DNA of 64,000 nt from Bacteroides stercoris ATCC 43183 (GTDB lineage: Bacteria > Bacteroidota > Bacteroidia > Bacteroidales > Bacteroidaceae), in NCBI RefSeq assembly GCF_025147325.1, contig NZ_CP102262.1, positions 1,860,001 through 1,924,000 on the forward strand, read 5' to 3'. The notes under the pieces are model-generated. The model saw only the letters and a program-made list of their open reading frames with translations, was not told the DNA's origin and made no database searches. This document shows positions 56,844-64,000 of this stretch, one piece after another. A program made the translations under genes and the position numbers. The stretch's first letter is position 1. Each line of letters starts with the position of its first letter.

Positions 56844-58886
56844 ATGAAGAAAAGTATATTCTCCATACTTCTGTTGCTGTTTGCCGTAGTGGTACAAGCA
56901 CAGATACAAGAGCCGGTTAAGTTTAAGTCGGAATTAAAGACTTTGCAGGCTGGTGAAGCGGAAGTTGTCTTTACCGGAACTATTGATAAGGGCTGGCATG
57001 TGTACTCGACCGATTTGGGCGATGGCGGACCTATATCGGCCACATTCAATGTCGAGTCCATTTCAGGTGCGGAACTTGTCGGAAAATTAAAACCGGTAGG
57101 GAAAGAGGTGGCCGCATTCGATAAGTTGTTTGAAATGAAAGTGCGCTATTTTGAAAATACCGCTCAGTTCGTACAGAAGTTGAAACTGACCGGTGGCGAA
57201 TATAAGGTAGAAGGTTTTTTGGAATATGGCGCATGTAATGATGAGAATTGTTTACCGCCTACACAAGTGCCGTTTAAGTTTTCGGGCAAGGCGGAAGGTA
57301 CAGCCGTTAATGGACCGGCAGCCGATAAGGCTGCGGATGCCGGAAATGTAGAATTGGAAAAATCTTCCGATACCGCTCAAACCGCAGATATGGCCGTTAT
57401 TGGCGGTGCGGAAAGTAATACCGGAATAAATGTTGCCGGTGATGGAACCACCGATCTTTGGAAGCCGGTTATCGATGAACTGCAAGCATTAGGCGAAACC
57501 GTTTCGCAGGAAGATATGTCTTGGATTTATATTTTTATCACAGGATTTGTAGGTGGACTGCTGGCTTTGTTTACGCCTTGCGTATGGCCAATTATCCCTA
57601 TGACTGTCAGCTTCTTCCTGAAACGCAGTAAAGATAAGAAGAAAGGTATCCGCGATGCTTGGACATACGGTGCGTCTATTGTAGTGATATATGTTGGTTT
57701 AGGGCTGTTGGTTACCGGGATATTTGGCGCCAATGCTTTGAACTCATTGTCGACGAATGCTGTTTTTAACATCTTCTTCTTTTTGATGCTGGTCGTTTTC
57801 GCAGCTTCTTTCTTTGGGGCTTTTGAAATTACGCTTCCTTCCAAATGGAGTAATGCCGTGGATTCAAAAGCAGAAAAAACAGGCGGTTTGCTGAGCATAT
57901 TCTTAATGGCATTTACATTGTCATTGGTGTCATTCTCATGTACAGGTCCTATTATCGGTTTCTTGTTGGTACAAGTGTCCACTACCGGTAACATGATAGC
58001 TCCGGCTATTGGCATGTTGGGCTTTGCCATTGCCTTGGCACTGCCGTTCACTTTGTTTGCACTGTTCCCGTCCTGGCTGAAGTCAATGCCCAAATCAGGC
58101 GGTTGGATGAATGTAATCAAGGTAACGCTTGGATTCCTGGAATTGGCGTTTGCGTTGAAATTCCTTTCCGTTGCTGACTTGGCTTACGGTTGGCGCATAC
58201 TCGACCGTGAGACATTCCTGGCTTTATGGATTGTGCTGTTTGCCCTGCTTGGGTTCTATCTGTTGGGCAAAGTCAAGTTCCCGCACGATGATGATGACAC
58301 AAAAGTCAGTGTACCCCGTTTCTTTATGGCATTGGCCTCATTGGCGTTTGCCGTATATATGCTTCCCGGTTTGTGGGGAGCGCCGTTGAAAGCTGTCAGC
58401 GCTTTTGCGCCGCCCATGCAGACTCAGGATTTCAATCTTTACAATAATGAGGTGCATGCCAAGTTCGATGATTACGACCTCGGTATGGAGTATGCCCGCC
58501 AGCATGGCAAGCCGGTGATGCTTGACTTTACCGGTTACGGTTGTGTGAACTGCCGTAAGATGGAACTTGCCGTATGGACCGACCCTAAAGTTAGCGATAT
58601 TATTAATAATGACTATGTACTCATTACACTTTATGTAGATAACAAAACTCCGCTTTCTTCACCGGTGAAGATTATGGAGAATGGTACGGAACGTACTTTG
58701 CGTACGGTGGGCGATAAGTGGAGTTATTTGCAGCGTGTAAAGTTCGGTGCAAATGCGCAGCCTTTCTATGTGTTGATTGACAATGAAGGCAAACCGCTCA
58801 ATAAGTCATATTCGTATGATGAGAGTATTCCGAAGTACATTGAGTTCTTGCAGACCGGATTGGAGAACTACAAAAAAGAGAAATGA
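56844..58886 (+). CDS. dsbD: DsbD-family thiol:disulfide reductase
   Basis: A 680-residue inner-membrane protein that carries electrons from cytoplasmic thioredoxin to periplasmic partners. Signal peptide about 1-19. N-terminal periplasmic domain about 20-150 has Cys pair YGACNDENCLPP. The membrane domain about 230-530 has the redox Cys in FTPCVWPIIPM and SFSCTGPIIG. The C-terminal thioredoxin domain about 545-680 has GYGCVNCRKME (CxxC). All three redox modules are present, as in full-length DsbD. A linker rich in Ala and Asp (about 150-215) joins the first two. A terminator follows the stop. Confidence 0.95.
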   Translation: MKKSIFSILLLLFAVVVQAQIQEPVKFKSELKTLQAGEAEVVFTGTIDKGWHVYSTDLGDGGPISATFNVESISGAELVGKLKPVGKEVAAFDKLFEMKVRYFENTAQFVQKLKLTGGEYKVEGFLEYGACNDENCLPPTQVPFKFSGKAEGTAVNGPAADKAADAGNVELEKSSDTAQTADMAVIGGAESNTGINVAGDGTTDLWKPVIDELQALGETVSQEDMSWIYIFITGFVGGLLALFTPCVWPIIPMTVSFFLKRSKDKKKGIRDAWTYGASIVVIYVGLGLLVTGIFGANALNSLSTNAVFNIFFFLMLVVFAASFFGAFEITLPSKWSNAVDSKAEKTGGLLSIFLMAFTLSLVSFSCTGPIIGFLLVQVSTTGNMIAPAIGMLGFAIALALPFTLFALFPSWLKSMPKSGGWMNVIKVTLGFLELAFALKFLSVADLAYGWRILDRETFLALWIVLFALLGFYLLGKVKFPHDDDDTKVSVPRFFMALASLAFAVYMLPGLWGAPLKAVSAFAPPMQTQDFNLYNNEVHAKFDDYDLGMEYARQHGKPVMLDFTGYGCVNCRKMELAVWTDPKVSDIINNDYVLITLYVDNKTPLSSPVKIMENGTERTLRTVGDKWSYLQRVKFGANAQPFYVLIDNEGKPLNKSYSYDESIPKYIEFLQTGLENYKKEK

Positions 58887-58900
58887 TAAATTAAATTGGA

Positions 58901-58929
58901 AAAAGGATGCTGTATAAGCGTCCTTTTTT
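58901..58929 (+). terminator. Terminator of dsbD
   Basis: AAAAGGA pairs with TCCTTTT and continues with GC/GC near the loop; six Ts end the hairpin. The start of the next gene follows within 20 bp. Confidence 0.75.
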
Positions 58930-58948
58930 CATAATCTGTTTTTTATTT

Positions 58949-59620
58949 ATGAAACACATTATCGACATTGACACTTGGGAACGTCGTGACAATTACGGCT
59001 TTTTCCGAACGTTTTTAAATTCATGGTATTCGGTGACTACCGAGATAGACTGTACGGAGGCCAGCGCTGCTGCAAAACAGTCCGGACACTCTTTTTATCT
59101 TTATTACCTGTATGCGGTTCTCCGTTCAGCCAACGAGGTGGACGAACTCCGTTACCGTACAGACAAGAACGGACAGGTCGTTTTTCATGATCGGGTGGAC
59201 ATCATTTCTCCGATAGCTGTTCCGGGAAAGACTTTTTATACGGTTCGTATTCCTTATCATGAAGACTTCAAACATTTTTATGCCGAGGCCCATGCACTGA
59301 TTACAAACATCCCTGAGGACGGAGACCCTTATAACGCTGAAAGAGTATTGATGCAACAAGGTGATTACGATGTGGTGCATTTGAGTGCAGTGCCCAAGAT
59401 GTATTTCACTTCAACTACTTATACCGTTGCCGAAGCCGGTAACGGCTGCAGCCATCCGTTGATGACTGCCGGTAAAGTGGTGTCCCGCGGAGAGCGTCTG
59501 GTCTTTCCGCTTTCCATATATGTGAATCATGCTTTTGTAGACGGGTCGCATCTAGCGTCCTTCTTTGAAAAGATAGAGAAGCATTTGAAAGAAATTTCGC
59601 ACGGGCAAGCCGTTTTTTAG
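58949..59620 (+). CDS. Chloramphenicol acetyltransferase-fold protein
   Basis: A 223-residue CoA-dependent acyltransferase-like protein of the CAT superfamily. The start at [14 protein letters not shown] matches the usual CAT opening; an upstream extension would lie in the dsbD terminator. Seen: [20 protein letters not shown] and [14 protein letters not shown] with the catalytic His194 and Asp of HxxxDG. Chromosomal CAT-like proteins of Bacteroides are not known to give chloramphenicol resistance as a rule; the natural substrate is unknown. It is a single gene. Confidence 0.9.
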   Translation: MKHIIDIDTWERRDNYGFFRTFLNSWYSVTTEIDCTEASAAAKQSGHSFYLYYLYAVLRSANEVDELRYRTDKNGQVVFHDRVDIISPIAVPGKTFYTVRIPYHEDFKHFYAEAHALITNIPEDGDPYNAERVLMQQGDYDVVHLSAVPKMYFTSTTYTVAEAGNGCSHPLMTAGKVVSRGERLVFPLSIYVNHAFVDGSHLASFFEKIEKHLKEISHGQAVF

Positions 59621-59723
59621 CCATAATTCTGCTATCCAGAAAAAACAACTTGGATTTTTTGCCGTAACAATCGGTTTTGTGTAAAGAAATCTGATATTAC
59701 AGTTTTGTTACAGAATTAATCTT

Positions 59724-59731
59724 TAGCTTTG
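59724..59731 (+). promoter_or_regulatory. -7 box (TAGCTTTG) for the DUF2490 gene
   Basis: TAnnTTTG match with TTTG 16 bp upstream; the transcript would start about 35 nt before the chosen ATG. Confidence 0.6.
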
Positions 59732-59773
59732 CACACGTGAAATCAATGTTAAATGATATATTCAGGAACAGTT

Positions 59774-60439
59774 ATGATAAAAAAGGATTCTTATACGTGG
59801 AAAATCTATGGTTGGGTAGTAGCAGTATTATGTATTGTACCTGCTTTTCTGCATGCACAGGAGAAAGACTTTACTACATGGGCAAGTGCCGGTTTTAAAT
59901 ATAAAGTAAAGCCGGCATTTACCTTGTCCGGAAAATTGGAATGGCGTACAAAGGATGATTTGGGTAAGACAGACCGCTGGGGATTGGATGTGGGTGGAGC
60001 CTATTCTGTGCTTCCTTTTCTGAAAGTAGCGGCCGGTTACGAAATCCATTACCGCAATCGTGGAGAAGCCGGTTGGAAATTCCGTCACCGTTATCATTTT
60101 GACGGAACGCTTTCCACGCGTGTACAAAGACTGAAGGTTTCACTTCGTGAGCGTTTTCAACATACTTTCGACAGCAGTGGCGATGAGTTTCGTTGGCGTT
60201 CGCGTGTTAAATTGGCGTATGATATTCCGAAATGCAAGATAGAGCCTTACGCTTCTGTTGAAATGTATAACGGATTGAACCGTGGAGAACGGTTTGATGT
60301 ACAGCGTATGCGTTATCGTGGCGGAGTGGTGCTTCCGTTGTTTTCTGATTGTTGGGAAGCGGACGTCTTTTATTGCCGTCAGTGGGAGAGTAAGGCGCGA
60401 AAAAATATAGTAGGAGTGGCTTGTACTTATTCTTTCTGA
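59774..60439 (+). CDS. DUF2490 outer-membrane beta-barrel-like protein
   Basis: A 221-residue exported protein starting MIKKDSYTWKIYG with a signal peptide ending in FLHAQ (an ATG seven codons earlier is possible). The body is a series of amphipathic beta strands (FTTWASAGFKYKVKPAFTLSGKLEWRTKD, FLKVAAGYEIHYRNRG, RLKVSLRERFQHTF, RSRVKLAYDIPKCKIEPYASVEMYNG) and the C-terminus ends in Phe (ACTYSF), as in outer-membrane barrels. DUF2490 proteins are uncharacterised. It converges with the DUF4421 gene. Confidence 0.87.
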   Translation: MIKKDSYTWKIYGWVVAVLCIVPAFLHAQEKDFTTWASAGFKYKVKPAFTLSGKLEWRTKDDLGKTDRWGLDVGGAYSVLPFLKVAAGYEIHYRNRGEAGWKFRHRYHFDGTLSTRVQRLKVSLRERFQHTFDSSGDEFRWRSRVKLAYDIPKCKIEPYASVEMYNGLNRGERFDVQRMRYRGGVVLPLFSDCWEADVFYCRQWESKARKNIVGVACTYSF

Positions 60440-60452
60440 TGAGAACGGGCTG

Positions 60453-61550
60453 TCATTGTTTTTTCTTGCGGTGTTCCTTTTTCAAGCAGAAGTTAAAGCC
60501 TGCATACACTTGCAGTGTCCCGAAGCCGTTGTTCAATGAGAAATTGTTCCGGTAATAATCGTATGTTCTGCCTACGAATGAAGTACCTGCAAAATATTTG
60601 CTGTTGTTGTACACGATACCTACACGCAGGATGAAGTCGATATTGAAGTTTTTGTACCATTCGTCTGTTTCTTCTTCCGCTTTTCTGATGCGTGAGGTTT
60701 TGTAGGCTACTGCCGGATTAAGTGACAAGCAGGTAAGGCAGTTGCGTGCAAATACCCAGTTATAGGCATAGCCGAAGTTAAGGCTGATATTGGTGTATTT
60801 TATATGATTTACTTTCATGCCCGGATTCATCGTTTCCTGAATGATAGGGGGCAATTGGGTGTAATCAAAATCCAGATTATGCGCAGATACGGAAAATCCG
60901 GTAATAAAAGAGCCGGCACTGCGCCGCTGGTTGGTGGACTGGCTGAAAGCGGCAGGATAAGAAAAGCGTCTGTTATTGAATATATAATATAGATTCAACC
61001 CTTTCATCTTTACTTTCAGCCCGTTGAAATCTTCAGAATAATCGGTTGGAATACGGTCGGAGAACCCTGTTATTTTGTGTATTTTGTAAGAGTTTCCGGT
61101 ACGTTTATAAAAAATATCCACACCTAGTTTAGAACTGTAAAGACTGAGGTCGAACTCTCTGCCTCTTTTTTTTCCGTTTTTCTTTCCGTAAAGTCCGTCT
61201 GAATCGACAGCCCATCCTAGAAAAAGCCAGCGCCAGCCAAAGTAAACGCCTATTTTATTATGTGGTTTTGGTGAGAAACGCAAACGTTGCGGTTCGGGGG
61301 TACCGCTTCCTACGGAATAGTATTCGTAATTAGTGAAATGATCGAGCATTAAGGCGTAGTTATATCGATTGGGGCTGATATATGCTGTATCGAAATCGCT
61401 GAAATCGAGGAATTTTTTTATTGCTCTTTTGATAATTTCCGAACGTTTATGGACAGTACGGTCAGGTGCAATAAAATTGCTTTCTTTATTTTGGGCAAAC
61501 AAAGAAAGCATCACCGACATACATATGCAAAAGCAGATTCCTCTTAGCAT
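60453..61550 (-). CDS. DUF4421 exported protein
   Basis: A 365-residue protein with a signal peptide (LSLFAQ). The pattern of beta strands with alternating hydrophobic residues (FSPKPHNKIGVYFGWRWLFLGWAVD, GVDIFYKRTG, NISLNFGYAYNWVFARN, FNIDFILRVGIVYNNSKYFAGTSFVG, GTLQVYAGFNFCLKK) and the characteristic FLDFSDFDTAYISPNRYNYALMLDH block match DUF4421 of Bacteroidales. It is probably an outer-membrane barrel; the function is unknown. It is transcribed toward the DUF2490 gene, away from the sigma factor gene. Confidence 0.88.
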   Translation of the reverse strand: MLRGICFCICMSVMLSLFAQNKESNFIAPDRTVHKRSEIIKRAIKKFLDFSDFDTAYISPNRYNYALMLDHFTNYEYYSVGSGTPEPQRLRFSPKPHNKIGVYFGWRWLFLGWAVDSDGLYGKKNGKKRGREFDLSLYSSKLGVDIFYKRTGNSYKIHKITGFSDRIPTDYSEDFNGLKVKMKGLNLYYIFNNRRFSYPAAFSQSTNQRRSAGSFITGFSVSAHNLDFDYTQLPPIIQETMNPGMKVNHIKYTNISLNFGYAYNWVFARNCLTCLSLNPAVAYKTSRIRKAEEETDEWYKNFNIDFILRVGIVYNNSKYFAGTSFVGRTYDYYRNNFSLNNGFGTLQVYAGFNFCLKKEHRKKKQ

Positions 61551-61665
61551 TCTATTATTGCTTTATTGATACGAAGATAGTGAATTTCCGTTTAATAAAG
61601 AGTAGAATACGTCCTTTTCCTTTTTTATTTCCTGAATTTTACATAGGTTTGTAACATCATAACGA

Positions 61666-61673
61666 TACCTTTG
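61666..61673 (+). promoter_or_regulatory. -7 box (TACCTTTG) for the ECF sigma gene
   Basis: TAnnTTTG match with TTTG 14 bp upstream, 22 bp before the start codon. Confidence 0.6.
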
Positions 61674-61695
61674 TCGCAAAATCTAAAAATACAGT

Positions 61696-62298
61696 ATGTA
61701 CGCAACCAAAATTCCTAGTGATGAACGTTCTTTGGTACTTCGTTTGATTGAAGGAGAAGAAGATGCTTTTTGTGAGCTTTATGCTGCCTATAAGAATCGT
61801 TTGATATACTTTGCTATGCGCTTTTTGAAATCGCGTGAATATGCGGAAGATATTTTTCAGGATGCTTTTACAATAGTGTGGCAGGGACGCCGTTTCATCA
61901 ATCCGGATGCTTCATTTTCCGCTTATCTGTATACAATCGTGCGAAACCGTATACTGAATCAGCTACGCGATTTGTCTTATCAAGATAAATTAAGGGAACA
62001 GATACTTTCACAAGCTGTGAATTATACCAACGAAACAAGAGATGAAATTATAGCAAACGACTTGCGGCAATTTATTTCCTGTGCATTGCAACAGTTGACC
62101 CCTCGCCAACGTGAAATATTCGAGATGAGTCGGGAGCAACAAATGTCTCATCGTGAAATAGCTGAAGTATTAGGTATTTCTGTTAATACGGTACAAGAAT
62201 CCATTTCCATATCATTGAAAACACTGCGTGCTTATTTGGAAAAGAATTCGATAGTAGGTTCTGATTTGATTTTGATTCTTATTTGTTTGAATTTATAA
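61696..62298 (+). CDS. ECF RNA polymerase sigma factor (FecI-like)
   Basis: A 200-residue sigma factor that directs RNA polymerase to its SusCD promoters when released from FecR. Region 2: EDAFCELYAAYKNRLIYFAMRFLKSREYAEDIFQDAFTIVWQ (about 23-63). Region 4: LTPRQREIFEMSREQQMSHREIAEVLGISVNTVQESISISLKTLR (about 134-178). The C-terminal tail DLILILICLNL is hydrophobic, a common feature of these Bacteroides sigma factors. The FecR gene follows after a 256-bp gap and then an STN-type SusC, a standard trans-envelope signalling order. Confidence 0.94.
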   Translation: MYATKIPSDERSLVLRLIEGEEDAFCELYAAYKNRLIYFAMRFLKSREYAEDIFQDAFTIVWQGRRFINPDASFSAYLYTIVRNRILNQLRDLSYQDKLREQILSQAVNYTNETRDEIIANDLRQFISCALQQLTPRQREIFEMSREQQMSHREIAEVLGISVNTVQESISISLKTLRAYLEKNSIVGSDLILILICLNL

Positions 62299-62554
62299 AA
62301 TGATAAATTCAGGTATTTATTCGACAAAAAATATTGATTTGAACTTGCTTATTTATGTAGAATCACTGACTTTATCTTGTGCTTTTTTGTGTTTTAAGTT
62401 GTTGATAATCATGATTTTATTATTAATAAAGGCTTTTGGTTAACAGTGTATATTAAAAAATATTAATCACACCCCAGTCATTCTTTTCTTATGTGTATAT
62501 CTTAATGTCAAAGGGTTATTTTTAATAATCTTGCTTCATTTAGAATTATATTTT
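62299..62554. other. AT-rich gap between the sigma and anti-sigma genes
   Basis: No gene and no clear hairpin terminator is seen in these 256 bp. The stretch is strongly AT-rich. It might carry the promoter recognised by the sigma factor itself, but no motif is obvious. Confidence 0.6.
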
Positions 62555-63538
62555 ATGAAAAATAGTGAAAATAATAAATCACTGCTGCGTCGTTATTTGG
62601 ACGATCTGTATACAATGGATGATGCCCGTAAGTTGTTGGATGAGTTACAGACTTCGGAGTATGATACAGATATGCTTCAGGATCTGGCTGCTGAAGTATG
62701 GGAAGAAACTTCCCTGCAATCACCGCAGACAGACCTTGAACGCGAACAATATAAAAAAGAGGCGCGACTGTTATTAAAGCGTATAGAGCATAAGAAACGT
62801 ATGTGGATTCGTCGGGCTGCATTGGCTGTGTCAAGTGTGGCTGCGATGGTTTGTCTTGTATTTGGCAGTATTAGTTACATTCGTTATATAGATAGAACAC
62901 AGGTATCTTATTTAGAGGCTTCTACTTCTTTTGGAGAACGCAAGGAAGTACAGCTTCCCGATGGTACGACATTGATATTAAACTCTTGTTCGCGTGTTCA
63001 CTATCCAGATCGTTTTACCGGTAAGGAACGTAGAATAGAACTGGAAGGTGAAGGGTATTTTCGCGTATATCATAATGAGAAGCAGCCTTTCGTAGTGGAT
63101 ACCCGCCACTTCGATGTGCGTGTCTTGGGTACTTGTTTTAATATCAAATCTTATTCTTCGGACGAGGTAGTATCAGTAGATGTGGAAAGTGGTAAAGTCC
63201 AGGTTGATTTGCCGGAAGCGATGATGCGTCTACGTGCTAAAGAGCAGGTGCTTATCAATACTGTTTCAGGAGAATATAATAAGAGACGCGAAGAACGCAC
63301 TATGGCGGTTTGGCGAAAAGGTAATTTACGTTTCAATAGTACTCCGATACATGATGTGGCTAAAGAATTGGAGCGTATGTATAATTGTCGCATTACTTTT
63401 GCTGAGGGACAGAATTTTGACAATCTCATTTCTGGTGAACATGATAATAAGAGTTTGGACGCTGTATTACAGGCTGTGGAGTATACAAGCGGTATTCATT
63501 ACAAGAGAATGGGGAATATGATTCAGCTCTATAAATAG
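62555..63538 (+). CDS. FecR-family anti-sigma factor
   Basis: A 327-residue inner-membrane protein. The start at MKNSENNKSLLRRYLDDLYTMDDA gives the cytoplasmic N-terminal domain (about 1-80) that holds the sigma factor. One transmembrane helix follows at about 88-108 (RRAALAVSSVAAMVCLVFGSISYIRYI). The periplasmic FecR domain (about 125-225) has TSFGERKEVQLPDGTTLILNSCSRVHYPDRF and FDVRVLGTCFNIKSY; the final DUF4974-like domain (about 250-327) has FNSTPIHDVAKELERMYNCRITF. The STN domain of the next SusC should contact this last part. The operon order supports a glycan-specific signalling unit. Confidence 0.94.
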   Translation: MKNSENNKSLLRRYLDDLYTMDDARKLLDELQTSEYDTDMLQDLAAEVWEETSLQSPQTDLEREQYKKEARLLLKRIEHKKRMWIRRAALAVSSVAAMVCLVFGSISYIRYIDRTQVSYLEASTSFGERKEVQLPDGTTLILNSCSRVHYPDRFTGKERRIELEGEGYFRVYHNEKQPFVVDTRHFDVRVLGTCFNIKSYSSDEVVSVDVESGKVQVDLPEAMMRLRAKEQVLINTVSGEYNKRREERTMAVWRKGNLRFNSTPIHDVAKELERMYNCRITFAEGQNFDNLISGEHDNKSLDAVLQAVEYTSGIHYKRMGNMIQLYK

Positions 63539-63584
63539 TGAAAAAATATAAAATACACCCCTGTCTTTGAGAACTACAGTGTAT

Positions 63585-63592
63585 TATATTTG
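63585..63592 (+). promoter_or_regulatory. -7 box (TATATTTG) upstream of the second SusC
   Basis: TAnnTTTG match with TTTG 15 bp upstream. It gives a leader of about 190 nt before the SusC start, with a possible 8-bp hairpin (ATAGGAGC/GCCCCTAT) at 63650-63679. Confidence 0.5.
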
Positions 63593-63790
63593 TATTGTTA
63601 AACATTAATCTATATCGGATATGAAACCACCATCTTAATCTGCCAAAAAATAGGAGCTATCTCTCAGAGCAGCCCCTATACTAGTAATCCGGACAGATAT
63701 TCATTCGTTTCGACCCGTGTGAATAGCGTCTCGTGTATTACAAACCTTTGTTTTAAATAATTTATTACAATTACTAAAACGCACAAATTT

Positions 63791-64000
63791 ATGAATAATC
63801 TTCCTAATACAAAAAGGAAATCTGAAAATGTACATTCATTTTTAGCTTTTTTACTTTTCATATGCTTTTCATTTACAAGTTATTATATACAGGCGCAAGA
63901 AGTGAAGGGCATAACATTAAATGTTCAGAACGAAACGGCAGAAAATGTCTTTAATCAATTGAGTATACAAACAGGACTGAAGTTTTTCTATGATCAAGAA
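63791..64000 (+). CDS. SusC-like TonB-dependent transducer with STN domain (cut by window edge)
   Basis: The first 70 codons of an outer-membrane transporter. After a signal region (hydrophobic core FLAFLLFICFSFTSYYI, cleavage near IQAQ) comes the beginning of a Secretin/TonB N-terminal domain: VKGITLNVQNETAENVFNQLSIQTGLKFFYDQE. The STN domain signals to FecR when substrate is imported, which fits the sigma and FecR genes directly upstream. The rest lies beyond the window, so length and cargo cannot be judged. Confidence 0.88.
   Translation, partial: MNNLPNTKRKSENVHSFLAFLLFICFSFTSYYIQAQEVKGITLNVQNETAENVFNQLSIQTGLKFFYDQE

Noticed and set aside
1..64000. CRISPR arrays, rRNA genes, prophage, toxin-antitoxin or capsule loci
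   Set aside because: No regularly spaced repeats, rRNA sequence, phage structural genes or matching gene sets were found on reading both strands.

Overview
This 64 kb window looks like chromosomal DNA of a gut Bacteroides or close relative (order Bacteroidales). The evidence is SusC/SusD outer-membrane pairs, many lipoproteins with a Cys lipobox, an ECF sigma/FecR/STN-SusC regulatory trio, families largely confined to Bacteroidales (DUF4286, DUF4251, DUF4421, DUF4595, NigD-like), recurrent TAnnTTTG -7 promoter boxes, and an almost complete lack of Shine-Dalgarno sequences. The species cannot be fixed from sequence alone.

Layout. (1) 1-13.6 kb is the end of a polysaccharide utilization locus: the 3' part of a GH95 fucosidase, a SusC/SusD pair closed by a terminator, then a tight sulfatase - GH20 hexosaminidase - GH29/F5-8C/GH16 fusion operon. 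The enzyme set (two fucosidase families, hexosaminidase, probable 6-sulfo-GlcNAc sulfatase and an endo-acting GH16 module) points to fucosylated, sulfated host glycans such as mucin O-glycans. (2) 13.7-15.2 kb is an intact ISL3-like insertion sequence with 28-bp inverted repeats, an 8-bp target duplication and a transposase split over two reading frames. (3) 15.3-18.5 kb holds tRNA-Ala(GGC), then DUF4286-ruvC and a pullulanase. (4) 18.5-21.1 kb is a mostly non-coding stretch with mutually exclusive RNA hairpins ending in a T-run, ahead of a collagen-like lipoprotein. (5) 21.2-31.2 kb carries a ModF-like ATPase, FSA-type aldolase, LtaS-like and PAP2 envelope enzymes, a MscS channel, a nuclease-fold protein, pepD, a small membrane protein and an OmpH-like lipoprotein. 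(6) 31.3-48.7 kb is housekeeping and envelope genes: a CorC-like protein, esterase, a catalytically degenerate S41 lipoprotein, metY, mnmA, a LuxR-type regulator, nhaC, kdgK, an MFS exporter and the GGGtGRT/Fe-S scaffold pair. (7) 48.8-61.6 kb includes a NigD-like lipoprotein, smpB, a MetH lacking its reactivation domain, mltF-udk, dsbD, a CAT-fold protein, DUF2490 and DUF4421. (8) 61.7-64 kb begins a second glycan locus with an ECF sigma factor, a FecR anti-sigma factor and the N-terminus of an STN-containing SusC.

Working together: the first locus binds a host glycan at the surface (SusCD), cuts it (GH16 module) and trims it (sulfatase, GH20, GH29, GH95). Its SusC lacks an STN domain, so it is not controlled through an anti-sigma factor directly. 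The right-hand locus has the classical trans-envelope design in which glycan import signals through STN to FecR and releases the sigma factor.

Items most worth a second look: the GH29-GH16 fusion, the three-arm attenuator-like leader at 18.86-19.01 kb, the S41-family lipoprotein that has lost both catalytic residues, a palindromic repeat that appears inserted in the loop of the kdgK terminator, and the regulator promoter embedded in a terminator hairpin at 39.6 kb. No CRISPR array, prophage or obviously new defence system was seen.
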